In this document: positions 1-7,776 of the stretch, one piece after another
Layout: each line of letters opens with the position of its first letter
How positions within the stretch are numbered: the first letter of the stretch is position 1
The notes under the pieces: model-generated
Database searches by the model: none
What the model saw: only the letters and a program-made list of their open reading frames with translations
What the model was told of the DNA's origin: nothing
Translations under genes and position numbers: made by a program
Source of the DNA: a virus
IMG/VR virus record: IMGVR_UViG_3300009103_000081
Span: 1 to 37,090 of that record
Length of the DNA stretch: 37,090 bases
Reading direction: 5' to 3' (one strand)

Positions 1-357
1 GGTTCAACAGGAACCAATATTCACGCTTTCAATATCTACAATACATTAAAACAAGAAATGTTGCTTTACACTAATATTAAAAATTGTAATGCTGTTGTAA
101 ATATGACAGGCGCTGGTCAACAATATTCAGATACACAAATTGCACACTTACCAACAGCACAAAGAACAAGTCCAACTATTTCGCAACCTGCGTCATTAAC
201 AACAGGAGCGGTTGCTAGTTCAAATAGTTTAGAGAGCTATATGTCCACACTTGCAAACACATATAATACTGAAAGAGGAACAACTTATACATTGACAAAA
301 ACTATTTGCCATTCAAGTTGCCACTCTAGTTGCCACGGAAGCAGGAGCAGAAGATAA
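1..357 (+). CDS. 3' end of probable fibre/surface protein with C-terminal CHxS repeat tail (5' truncated by window)
   Basis: The frame is open from base 1, so the gene begins upstream of the window; 118 codons are visible before TAA at 355-357. The visible part is rich in Thr, Ser, Asn and Gln, like a phage fibre or other exposed structural protein. It ends in CHSSCHSSCHGSRSRR (visible residues 103-118): three C-H-x-S units followed by a short basic end. The H-x-S spacing recalls HxsA-type His-Xaa-Ser repeat proteins, which are associated with the radical SAM proteins HxsB and HxsC. Here the period is four residues and includes Cys. The next gene starts on the last base of this stop codon (TAATG), and radical SAM and 2OG oxygenase genes follow, so the tail is a plausible substrate for modification. 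The alternative is that the Cys/His residues simply bind metal, as HxH motifs do at the T4 long tail fibre tip. I do not recognise the upstream family. Confidence 0.75.
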   Translation, partial: GSTGTNIHAFNIYNTLKQEMLLYTNIKNCNAVVNMTGAGQQYSDTQIAHLPTAQRTSPTISQPASLTTGAVASSNSLESYMSTLANTYNTERGTTYTLTKTICHSSCHSSCHGSRSRR

Positions 358-1049
358 TGATTGAAACTATAGTACCAATTGAATTGAAAAATTTAAAAAA
401 ATATTTTGAAGATAAAACTGAAACTTATAATATAGATTATGAAAAGAGTAAATTAAAAGGTGCTCAGTTCTTAACTTATATAAGCAATTTAGATATACCT
501 TGCGATATATCAAACTATGATGATGAATTACTATTAGCATATTTTGAAACACAAATGTTAGTAAATATACCGATGTTAGAAAGAGTTGCTATGCAAGTTC
601 TTTTTGAACATAAAGGTTTAATAAAAAATGTAGTTCACGGTGCTTTTATTTCTCAAAATTTAGAAATAATAGAACAATGGGCAAACAAATTAGAAAGTCT
701 ACCTTTATATAATATGTCTATCATAGGAGAAGGTGCTTTTAAAGACTTTGTTGATAGTTATCCTAAAGACGATAGTAATGATGTAAAAGGTATTAACTTT
801 GTTAGTCTATTGAAACATAAAGATTTTTATTTTTATTATAATAAATCTAACGAAAAGAATGTTAGATACTATACTAAATACTTTACAGAATATATGTTTA
901 AAGGCAAAAGTCTATTTGATTATTGGGGTGTAAAAGAAAACCCTATGTTTTTGATGACTTGGGCAGTTGCCGAAGGTAAATTTGATATTAAAAAATATAA
1001 CCAAGCTAAAAAAGAAGATATAGGAAACTTAAATGCTACACCTGTTTAA
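357..1049 (+). CDS. Unrecognised protein coupled to the CHxS gene
   Basis: This 230-residue protein starts at the ATG at 357, which overlaps the stop of the CHxS gene (TAATG). The frame could also open at TTG 330, but the coupled ATG is more natural. It has many charged residues (Lys, Glu, Asp) and aromatics, with no signal peptide or membrane segment that I can see. No catalytic motif is recognisable. The end of the protein is overlapped by the start of the next gene at 1033. Its place between the possible substrate and the radical SAM enzymes would suit a recognition, scaffold or chaperone role for tail modification, but that rests on position only. Confidence 0.8.
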   Translation: MIETIVPIELKNLKKYFEDKTETYNIDYEKSKLKGAQFLTYISNLDIPCDISNYDDELLLAYFETQMLVNIPMLERVAMQVLFEHKGLIKNVVHGAFISQNLEIIEQWANKLESLPLYNMSIIGEGAFKDFVDSYPKDDSNDVKGINFVSLLKHKDFYFYYNKSNEKNVRYYTKYFTEYMFKGKSLFDYWGVKENPMFLMTWAVAEGKFDIKKYNQAKKEDIGNLNATPV

Positions 1050-2148
1050 TAAAGTTTATTTACAATTTGACGATTCAATAGATTGTCATACACATAGATA
1101 TGTTATTTCCGAAGAAAAAGGAAATCCAATGTTATCAGAATTAGGTAATGCTTATAGAGGCACACTAATTAACTATGCTAAAAATAGAAATGAAATGACA
1201 GGTAAGTTTGATGACTTAACTGGTTTCTTTGAAGATGTATGTCAGAAACAAAAATCATTGAATAGTAAAGTTGTTATATATTGTGATACACAAGCATTTT
1301 TAGAATTATCTGTTATATGGTTAAAAACTATTTTACCTTTTGGCGATAGTGATAGTATTGTTAAATACCTAGACATACATTTACACAACGAAAGAATTAT
1401 TGCAAATACACAATGCCAACCAACACATATTTTAGACTTAACTAAACTAAATGCAGGTTTAGGAAATGTTAAAGGATATGCTGATGTTTTACCTACTTTA
1501 GAATTAGATAGAATCAAAGCGCTTAATTTAAATTTCTCAATTGAATTATTGCTTGGAGAGTATTTTGCTGGTGCTGATACACACGAAGATAATTTACTTT
1601 CTTCTTATCATATGTTCTTACAAAGATTTTATAAAGAAATACTAACAGATGTTAGAGAAGATACTTTATTAAATCTTTTAAATAGGTCGCAACAAACTGC
1701 TGTAGGTTATTCTGAAAGTGATGTTGTAATAAATGCTGATAATCCTTTTGAAGGAATTTCAGAATTGTCTGCCTTTGCTGATGAAGAAGTTTTTACTGCT
1801 AGACCTGTTGCAAATGCTGGATATGTGAATACAATAACAATAGATAATTTGTCAAGTGAAAAACAAACTGCATTAAAAAATTTAATTACTACAATACAAA
1901 CTTTACAAAATATCCCAAATCCAGATTATTCAATGGCACACTTTGACAAGGCGTGTAATACTTCTTTGTCTAAAAGTGATTTTGATACAATAATTAATGA
2001 AGCGGTGACGAATAGTCCATCTTTGGCGTATATTCCAAGATTTGATGTTGGTAATGTTAATTACTCATTTATTCAATATCTTCTTTCTTTAAAGAAAGAT
2101 AATGATTCAGATACACTAGGAAAATACAGACTATTCGCAAACTCATAG
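1033..2148 (+). CDS. Unrecognised 371-residue protein of the tailoring operon
   Basis: The ATG at 1033 lies 17 bases inside the previous gene, and the stop at 2148 is 8 bases before the first radical SAM gene, with AGGAG just ahead of that start. The product has a His/Cys-containing N-terminal stretch (DCHTHRYVI near residue 18) and a middle section with acidic and aliphatic segments (about 120-220). The C-terminal third (about 270-371) looks helical. I see no transmembrane helix, Walker motif or known catalytic signature. Its position directly before a radical SAM gene fits an accessory or substrate-binding subunit, but no function can be assigned from sequence. Confidence 0.8.
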   Translation: MLHLFNKVYLQFDDSIDCHTHRYVISEEKGNPMLSELGNAYRGTLINYAKNRNEMTGKFDDLTGFFEDVCQKQKSLNSKVVIYCDTQAFLELSVIWLKTILPFGDSDSIVKYLDIHLHNERIIANTQCQPTHILDLTKLNAGLGNVKGYADVLPTLELDRIKALNLNFSIELLLGEYFAGADTHEDNLLSSYHMFLQRFYKEILTDVREDTLLNLLNRSQQTAVGYSESDVVINADNPFEGISELSAFADEEVFTARPVANAGYVNTITIDNLSSEKQTALKNLITTIQTLQNIPNPDYSMAHFDKACNTSLSKSDFDTIINEAVTNSPSLAYIPRFDVGNVNYSFIQYLLSLKKDNDSDTLGKYRLFANS

Positions 2149-2156
2149 GAGTTTAA

Positions 2157-3209
2157 ATGCGAGAGTTTTTAATAGACCCCAAAAGAGATCCAGAACAAGA
2201 GTACACAATTCATTTATTTGAATTTTGTAATTTAAGATGTGCTTTCTGTTGGCAAAACCACGATGACACGGTTGGAATAGATACCGTAATCAATAAAATA
2301 GTTCCTGTAGAAAAATTTATCAAATCCGAAATGATGATGAAGGTTGTATTTAATATTATGGGTGGTGAAGTCTTTGCACCTGCAATCTATAACAAAGAAT
2401 TAAATCAAGCATATAAAACTTTATCAAAAGGCATACAAAAGATATGCGAACACTATGAGAAGAAAGTTAGAATTAATTGGGTTACTAATTTGATTATGAG
2501 TGATGAAGGTAATGACTTATTAAGAGATTTATTAAGTTGGTCCGAACACGAAGGTATTGAAGCAACAATTACTACAAGTTATGACCCGAGAGGCAGATTT
2601 AATAAAAAAGATTTAGAACGATTTAAACAACAAGTAATCTATTGGGGAAAAGAAATAAAATCTTTTTCAATGTTAATAACTAAACCAATGATAAAATATC
2701 ATTTAGAAGAAGGCGACCCATACTTCAAACATTTATATAATGAAGGTTATGAGATTTACTTTGATTATTATACACCAGACCAACACGCAAAATATTTTAT
2801 GCCAAGTGATACAGAATTATTTAAGTTCTTTAAGTATATAATAGATAACTATCCACAATGTTCTCCTGTAAGAGAATGGATATTTAACAAAAGAAATTAT
2901 GCTAGTTGTAGAACAAGTAAATTAATATTACAAGATAATACATTATGTCAATGTGGTAATCTTGTACAGGACCCAAAAGATTTAGTAATGTATAGCTCAC
3001 CTATAAAGAAAAAGGACAATTCAATTATTGAAAATAAATTTTTAGAAAAATATAATTGTGCTAGTTGTGAATTTTTAGATAGATGTACTTTAGGATGCTT
3101 TATGAACCACGATTATAAATGGAGGGAAGAATTGGATGAATGTGTTTACAAACTTACGCACAGATATATTGAAGATGTACGAATACAAAGAAACTTTGTC
3201 GCAACCTGA
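2157..3209 (+). CDS. Radical SAM protein with SPASM-type auxiliary cluster cysteines (first of three)
   Basis: The radical SAM 4Fe-4S motif CX3CX2C is at C24, C28 and C31 (FCNLRCAFC), and a GGEV segment that helps bind SAM is at 69-72. The C-terminus holds C251, C264 and C266, then C301-X2-C304-X5-C310-X3-C314, then C329. The CX2CX5CX3C-gap-C spacing is that of SPASM domains, which bind extra 4Fe-4S clusters and occur in maturases of ribosomally made peptides (the anaerobic sulfatase maturase and PqqE groups). At 350 residues its length is normal for that class. The start at 2157 follows AGGAG with good spacing. The substrate cannot be read from the sequence; the CHxS tail encoded upstream is the nearest candidate. 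The last 74 bases overlap the next frame. Confidence 0.9.
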   Translation: MREFLIDPKRDPEQEYTIHLFEFCNLRCAFCWQNHDDTVGIDTVINKIVPVEKFIKSEMMMKVVFNIMGGEVFAPAIYNKELNQAYKTLSKGIQKICEHYEKKVRINWVTNLIMSDEGNDLLRDLLSWSEHEGIEATITTSYDPRGRFNKKDLERFKQQVIYWGKEIKSFSMLITKPMIKYHLEEGDPYFKHLYNEGYEIYFDYYTPDQHAKYFMPSDTELFKFFKYIIDNYPQCSPVREWIFNKRNYASCRTSKLILQDNTLCQCGNLVQDPKDLVMYSSPIKKKDNSIIENKFLEKYNCASCEFLDRCTLGCFMNHDYKWREELDECVYKLTHRYIEDVRIQRNFVAT

Positions 3210-3771
3210 TATTTCAAAACTTAAAATTAATAATACAGACATTGAAATACAATTAGATGAGTTTCCAATTCAAAGACCATTTATACCTAGAATAGATGGC
3301 AGACAAGCACATTTATTTTTATGGTTAGGTAAGAAAGAAGAAGATATTGAAACTTATAATCTAGCAGAAAAGAATATAGGTGAAAAGATGTGGGTACATA
3401 ATAAAACACCTAATACTTTTATAAAAGGTGTAGGTATGTTTCATATCTATGATGATTATGTTATAGTAGGGTCTTTAAAGTATCCTGGTTATATGAGAAG
3501 TAAAAGTCCAGTAGAAAGAAGACACTTAATAAGAACAATGTGGTGTGAAACAATTAATATATTTAAAGATAGAAGAATATTATGTCCTTCTGGTACTTAT
3601 TTTGATTACTTACACTTATCTATGAATCAAATGAAAGCACAAAAGGAACCATATCATAGAGAGATAATGCAACAATTTGGTTTTCATAAAGATGTAATAT
3701 ATGAACACTTTTGGATTAGAGATAAAGATACTACAACTGGTTTAGATTGGATTAAATTATATGGAAATTAA
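3136..3771 (+). CDS. Unrecognised protein between radical SAM and 2OG oxygenase genes
   Basis: The frame gives 211 residues from ATG 3136, which has GGAGGG nine bases upstream but overlaps the radical SAM gene by 74 bases. A later ATG at 3175 would cut the overlap to 35 bases and give 198 residues but lacks a well-spaced ribosome site. The C-terminal half is the more structured part. It has a conserved-looking run with WVHNKTPNTF, an Arg-rich stretch (VERRHLIRTMWCE), CPSGTYFDYLHLS and a closing FWIRD. It gives the impression of a compact alpha/beta enzyme, but I cannot name a family. The stop overlaps the next start by 11 bases, so it belongs to the same translationally coupled set. Confidence 0.75.
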   Translation: MNVFTNLRTDILKMYEYKETLSQPDISKLKINNTDIEIQLDEFPIQRPFIPRIDGRQAHLFLWLGKKEEDIETYNLAEKNIGEKMWVHNKTPNTFIKGVGMFHIYDDYVIVGSLKYPGYMRSKSPVERRHLIRTMWCETINIFKDRRILCPSGTYFDYLHLSMNQMKAQKEPYHREIMQQFGFHKDVIYEHFWIRDKDTTTGLDWIKLYGN

Positions 3772-4339
3772 ATTTACAGATACAATAAATGTAATTGATG
3801 ATTTTTTAACTGATAAAGAATTGATTGGTTGGTTAAAAGATGAAAGTAAAATTGATAGTACAATTAAAGGACAAGATACATTTAATCTTACTTATTCTCA
3901 AAATGAATTTGGTAAGATTGCAAATGCAACACTATTAAATTATTGTGCCTCAAATAATATAGACTATAATAATTTAGAGTTATCTAATTTTCAAAAAGGT
4001 AGATTAAAGAAGTATGATAAGTCTAGTGTGACCAATCATTTATATGAACCACACCACGACCAAGTTGAAGGTGCTTTTATTTCTGCAATCTATTATATAG
4101 AAAGTGATTATACACCTGAAAAATGGGTAGGTGGTGAATTAAGTATATATAAAAATCTAACTTTTGCTGAATATCCTTATAATACAATAAACATTAATCC
4201 TGTGCCTAATAGATTTATAATGTTTCCTGGGTTTTTAGTACATAGAGTTAAACCATACTTCGGAGAAAATCCTAGAACATCTTTAGTATTAGGATGGCAA
4301 GTAAAAGACCAACCAAAGACAGAACCAATATGGATTTAA
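3761..4339 (+). CDS. 2-oxoglutarate/Fe(II)-dependent oxygenase (prolyl 4-hydroxylase-like)
   Basis: This 192-residue protein has the double-stranded beta-helix oxygenase signature. H98-H99-D100 (YEPHHDQVEG) supplies the HxD iron ligands, H161 (FLVHRV) the distal His and R172 (RTSLVLGW) the 2-oxoglutarate-binding Arg. A GGEL segment before the distal His is typical of the P4H-like group. Members hydroxylate protein or small-molecule C-H bonds using O2 and 2-oxoglutarate. It sits between an unknown gene and the second radical SAM gene, overlapping both, so it probably acts in the same process. Whether its substrate is the CHxS protein is inference. It is one of three such oxygenases in the window and differs clearly in sequence from the other two. 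Confidence 0.9.
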   Translation: MEIKFTDTINVIDDFLTDKELIGWLKDESKIDSTIKGQDTFNLTYSQNEFGKIANATLLNYCASNNIDYNNLELSNFQKGRLKKYDKSSVTNHLYEPHHDQVEGAFISAIYYIESDYTPEKWVGGELSIYKNLTFAEYPYNTININPVPNRFIMFPGFLVHRVKPYFGENPRTSLVLGWQVKDQPKTEPIWI

Positions 4340-5418
4340 TAATTAAACCTACTGAATTATGTAATTTCAAATGTTCATTTTGTTCAAGTACTCAATTAAC
4401 AAAAGAGAAAAAGAATTGGTTAAAACACGAACAAATATTTGAGTTCTTAACAAGATTTCCTCATACTAAAACTATTATAGTAAATGGTGGGGATCCTTTA
4501 ATGATGGAACCTGAATACTATTGGAAGATTATTAGATGGTTAGATGAAAGAGACTATGCAACATCAATTTCTTTAACAACAAACTTATGGCCGTTCTTAA
4601 AGAAACCTAGTTTGTGGGTAGACTTGTTTAATGATAAAAGAATAGGAGTAACCACTTCTTTTCAATATGGTGGTGGAAGATTAAAAGGAGACTATTCAGA
4701 ATTTACAGAAGACGACTTTTGGCAATGTTCAGACGCAATGTTAAAGTATTGTGATTATAGACCAGACTTTATTTCTGTTATAACAAGAGAGAACGAACAC
4801 AACGCAATTAAAAATGTTGAGTTAGCAAAGTTTATGTCAGAAGATAACGAGCCAAAAGGTACTTTACATAATTTATATAGAGAAGAAAAGACAGGTGTTG
4901 AATGTAAATTAAACTATGCAATGATGAGTGGTGAGCAAAAAGAACCATTTTTATTATCAGATATATATGAGATATATACTAAAATATATAATCTAGGTTT
5001 AGCACCTTGGGAATTTAATACGAAACAAATGATGTTGACTATTAGTGATTGTAGTACGACTTGTCCTTTAAGTAGAAAGTGTGATGAAGGTATAAGATGT
5101 TTGCAACCCGATGGAGACTATTATAGTTGTGGTGCTTTTGGTGATGATAGAGATAAAGAAATAGATTTTAAAAGAGAAATGAAAGGTGAATTTTTTACAC
5201 CATTACAAGATGACCTTTCATTAAATAGTATGAAACAAGGATGTTTTACTTGTCCAATGTTTAATATATGTAATGGTTGTAGAAAGACAATAAAAGATTA
5301 TCAACACGCTGGAACAATAGAGAAACATTGTGAGAAGATGAAACGAATAGGACCTGATATACTAAAAGCAAATGGAAGTACTTTACAAATGACACCGTAC
5401 ATAAGCGAGGCACGATGA
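4330..5418 (+). CDS. Radical SAM/SPASM protein (second of three)
   Basis: With the ATG at 4330 the radical SAM cysteines CX3CX2C lie at residues 11-18 (CNFKCSFC) after a short IIKPTE lead-in, which is the usual distance from the N-terminus. An upstream in-frame ATG at 4294 would add 12 residues and overlap the oxygenase gene more deeply. NGGDP (near residue 57) is the SAM-binding GGxP-type segment. The C-terminal region has many Cys: CSTTCPLSRKC, CLQPDGDYYSC (CX4GX4C), then CFTCPMFNICNGC (CX2CX5CX2C) and a final Cys. This matches the SPASM layout for two auxiliary iron-sulfur clusters. The protein is about 362 residues, a normal length. Its stop overlaps the start of the next oxygenase gene (ATGATGA). 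Confidence 0.9.
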   Translation: MDLIIKPTELCNFKCSFCSSTQLTKEKKNWLKHEQIFEFLTRFPHTKTIIVNGGDPLMMEPEYYWKIIRWLDERDYATSISLTTNLWPFLKKPSLWVDLFNDKRIGVTTSFQYGGGRLKGDYSEFTEDDFWQCSDAMLKYCDYRPDFISVITRENEHNAIKNVELAKFMSEDNEPKGTLHNLYREEKTGVECKLNYAMMSGEQKEPFLLSDIYEIYTKIYNLGLAPWEFNTKQMMLTISDCSTTCPLSRKCDEGIRCLQPDGDYYSCGAFGDDRDKEIDFKREMKGEFFTPLQDDLSLNSMKQGCFTCPMFNICNGCRKTIKDYQHAGTIEKHCEKMKRIGPDILKANGSTLQMTPYISEAR

Positions 5419-5936
5419 TGAGAAGTGGTTCCAATATAGAAAATGTTTTAATTAATGGAGTTTGGCCTACAGCGGATCCAATGCCATTTAGATTTTTTGA
5501 AGGTGTTGAAATACCATTTAAAGAAATAGAAGGTTACAAAGTAGCAATACATACTCCAGAAGTTGAGAATGCTCTCAAAATGTGCCATACTTATTTGGGT
5601 GATAAATATATTAAACAATTGTCTAACAATTATACTTTATGGGGACAACCAGAAATTATTAATGGAGTAGACAAAGGTTCTTTGAAATGGCATAATGATA
5701 ATAAAGAAGGAGCTAATATAGCTGCTCTTATCTATTTTACTTCTGCAAGTAATCCTGATACAGGAGGACAATTAGAAGTAAGAAGTGCTATTACAAAAAG
5801 TTTATCTGCATACTTGTACCCAGGCAAGACAGATATTATAATATTGAACCACAAAAAACAATGGGAACACAAAGTTGGTGCTTTTAGACCAATAGGTGTT
5901 GAACGAATAACAGGATATTTTGATTATAACATATGA
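5415..5936 (+). CDS. 2-oxoglutarate/Fe(II)-dependent oxygenase (second)
   Basis: The iron ligands are H93 and D95 (KWHNDN) and distal H152 (WEHKVGAF), and R164 (ERITGYF) fits the 2-oxoglutarate-binding residue. A DTGGQLEVR segment precedes the distal His, as expected for the P4H-like fold. At 173 residues it is a minimal catalytic domain. Two adjacent ATGs (5415 and 5418) could start it; GAGG at 5407-5410 is better spaced for 5418. It overlaps the stop of the second radical SAM gene, and its own stop overlaps the start of a 34-codon frame. It probably hydroxylates the same product as the neighbouring enzymes process, or one related to it. That link is from position only. Confidence 0.88.
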   Translation: MMRSGSNIENVLINGVWPTADPMPFRFFEGVEIPFKEIEGYKVAIHTPEVENALKMCHTYLGDKYIKQLSNNYTLWGQPEIINGVDKGSLKWHNDNKEGANIAALIYFTSASNPDTGGQLEVRSAITKSLSAYLYPGKTDIIILNHKKQWEHKVGAFRPIGVERITGYFDYNI

Positions 5937-6037
5937 GTGAATTAGATTTTTTTAAATTTATACAACAGATGGAAAAAGAAGTATACGGTATTACTCCATT
6001 ATTTGAGGATTTAGATTATGACGAAGCAGAAAATTAA
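5933..6037 (+). CDS. Small acidic 34-residue peptide between oxygenase and third radical SAM gene
   Basis: The frame opens at an ATG that overlaps the stop of the oxygenase gene (ATATGAG) and closes 20 bases inside the third radical SAM gene. The product begins MSELDFFKFIQQMEKEV and ends in an acidic stretch, LFEDLDYDEAEN. It has no Cys and no clear core peptide. It may be a tiny accessory protein, a leader-type peptide for the downstream radical SAM enzyme, or a coupling frame that carries ribosomes across the gap. Its place in an unbroken chain of overlapping genes is the only support that it is translated. Confidence 0.5.
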   Translation: MSELDFFKFIQQMEKEVYGITPLFEDLDYDEAEN

Positions 6038-6992
6038 TTTATCAATTAATCCATCTTATCATTGTAATTTTAGATGTTCTTGGTGTTATCTTACACCTGA
6101 GCAATTAGGTGATACTAAAACTATAAGTGATGAAAGATTAAATGAATTACTAGCAGAAGTTTCTGCTCATAGAGAAATTAATCATATTGATTTATATGGT
6201 GGTGAGATTGGTATATTAAAGAAAGAACAATTAAAGAATATAACAGAAGTTATTAGATTATATTATAAAGATAAAATCAATATCAACACAAACCTTTCTG
6301 TATTAAGAGAAGAATTTTTTTATCCTGATTATTATTTAAGTGTTAGTTGGGATATAGAAACTAGACAAGACTATCATAAAGTTAGAGAGAATATGGCAAA
6401 ACTGCCAGTTGACTTTTCTGTATTATGTTTAGGAACAAAAGAAGTAATGTCTCACTCTAAAGAACATTGGTGGACTATGTTTAATAGAATTGACTTTGAA
6501 TCTGCAAAAGCAAATAATGGCAAATCTCATTTTAAAAGTGTAGAATTAAAACCTTATAGTGCTAATCAAGCAAATGACCAAGGAGTAACCCACGCACAAT
6601 TTGAAGATTATGTTTTAGAATTATTAGTACAGGAACCTAGTAGTAAGAAAGGTGAATATGAATTTGTAAATAAAAAGAAAGTAATTGCTTCTTTAAATAA
6701 AGAATACAACGCATTTAGCGATGACCATTTATATATTACACCAAACGGTAAGTTTGCTGTATTAGAATTTGATAAAGATGATAGAGAATACTTTTTAGAA
6801 TTAGATAGTTTTAAAGAATACGAAGATTGGTGTATAAAAGAAAAAGAAAAAACAATATCTCCTATATGTAAAAAATGTGAATATCTAGGACATTGTTTAA
6901 CAGAACATTATCAATATGTAAAAGATTTAGATAATGGTTGTAATGGATATAGGTATCTATTGGATACTTATGAATTTAAATATGGGAAATAG
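6018..6992 (+). CDS. Radical SAM protein with C-terminal cluster cysteines (third of three)
   Basis: The 324-residue product has CX3CX2C at C16, C20 and C23 (HCNFRCSWC) and a LYGGEIG segment for SAM binding. The C-terminus carries CKKCEYLGHC (CX2CX5C) and one more Cys in DNGCNGYR, a reduced SPASM or twitch-like auxiliary cluster site. A HLYITPNGKFAV strand precedes it, as is usual in this class. The middle section has several His and Ser residues (MSHSKEHWW) of unknown role. It differs from the other two radical SAM proteins in length and in its reduced cysteine set, so it probably makes a different bond or acts on a different site. The start at 6018 lies inside the small upstream frame. Confidence 0.88.
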   Translation: MTKQKINLSINPSYHCNFRCSWCYLTPEQLGDTKTISDERLNELLAEVSAHREINHIDLYGGEIGILKKEQLKNITEVIRLYYKDKININTNLSVLREEFFYPDYYLSVSWDIETRQDYHKVRENMAKLPVDFSVLCLGTKEVMSHSKEHWWTMFNRIDFESAKANNGKSHFKSVELKPYSANQANDQGVTHAQFEDYVLELLVQEPSSKKGEYEFVNKKKVIASLNKEYNAFSDDHLYITPNGKFAVLEFDKDDREYFLELDSFKEYEDWCIKEKEKTISPICKKCEYLGHCLTEHYQYVKDLDNGCNGYRYLLDTYEFKYGK

Positions 6993-7776
6993 AGCATTTT
7001 GTATTGGCAACGGTCAAAGTAGAAAAGGTTTTAATTTAAAAAATTTAAAATCTCGTGGAGTAATAGTAGGTTGTAATTTTCTTTATAAAGATTTTGCACC
7101 AGATATATTAGTTGCAACTGACCATCCAGTTATGCACCACATTTATAACTCTGGTTATTCTTATACTGCTAAATGTTATTTTAGAGATTGGATGAAAATA
7201 CCACAAGAAAATTTTGAGAATATGATAACAGGTTTCTTTCCTGACTATAGACATTTAAGAGCAATAAGAAAGTCTGGTCATCTAATAGAAAATAGTAGAG
7301 CAGGTTCAAATGAATTTGTATTACACGGATATAATGATAAAGAAACTGGAAAGAATATGGTATGTGTAAGTTGGTGTACAAAAGATTATGTCTATAATTT
7401 GACAGACATAATAAAGGATCCAGAACAAACTGGTTGGGCAACTGGTCCTGCAAGTGGTTATGTTGCTTGTAAGACGATTAATAATATGAAAGAAGTATAT
7501 TTAATTGGACACGACTTCTATAGTATGGGTACAGGATTTAATAATGTATATAAAGGACAACCTTTCTATAAATCAGATACACACCCTAGTAATTACTATA
7601 TACAGAATTGGATATTGCAATGGAAAAAATTGTTTAGATGGTATCATCATATTAAGTTTTATAAAGTAAATAGAAAAAGTTATTTAAATATCAAAATTCC
7701 TGAATGGGAAGATTGTAGAAATTTGGAGTATATAAGCTATGAAAGAATGGAAAATCAAACAAGAAGTCTACCATAG
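6982..7776 (+). CDS. GNG/GHDF-motif Rossmann-like protein, possibly glycosyltransferase-related
   Basis: The likely start is ATG 6982, overlapping the radical SAM stop; the frame is open further upstream but that part is only shadow. The protein (264 residues) opens with AFCIGNGQSRKGFNL, a glycine-rich loop after a beta strand. It continues with GCNFLYKDFAPDILVATDH and later carries VYLIGHDFYS. This pattern is shared by a group of phage and bacterial proteins that resemble MptE-like (DUF115) and sialyltransferase-type nucleotide-binding folds. I infer a nucleotide-sugar or pterin-type substrate but cannot name the reaction. Its inclusion in the radical SAM/oxygenase run raises the possibility that a glycosyl group is added to the modified product or to a virion surface protein. 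Confidence 0.75.
   Translation: MGNRAFCIGNGQSRKGFNLKNLKSRGVIVGCNFLYKDFAPDILVATDHPVMHHIYNSGYSYTAKCYFRDWMKIPQENFENMITGFFPDYRHLRAIRKSGHLIENSRAGSNEFVLHGYNDKETGKNMVCVSWCTKDYVYNLTDIIKDPEQTGWATGPASGYVACKTINNMKEVYLIGHDFYSMGTGFNNVYKGQPFYKSDTHPSNYYIQNWILQWKKLFRWYHHIKFYKVNRKSYLNIKIPEWEDCRNLEYISYERMENQTRSLP

Noticed and set aside
307-342. 12-base period as a DNA-level repeat or CRISPR-like element
   Set aside because: The three units differ at several third-codon positions while keeping the amino acids, so the selection appears to be on the protein, not on the DNA.
330-356. TTG start at 330 for the second gene
   Set aside because: It would lie over the CHxS codons of the upstream gene; the ATG at 357 in a TAATG overlap is the more natural start.
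1242-1517. Minus-strand open frame of 91 codons
   Set aside because: It is antisense to a well-supported gene, has no ribosome site and its product looks like reverse-strand low-complexity sequence.
3113-3120. TATAAATG, close to a late-promoter octamer, upstream of 3136
   Set aside because: It has a mismatch in the last base and encodes part of the radical SAM protein (DYKW); the same string also occurs inside other coding regions such as near 16365.
6934-6981. Longer N-terminal version of the GNG/GHDF protein
   Set aside because: The extra residues are translated from the end of the radical SAM gene in another frame; ATG 6982 opens directly before the conserved GNG segment.
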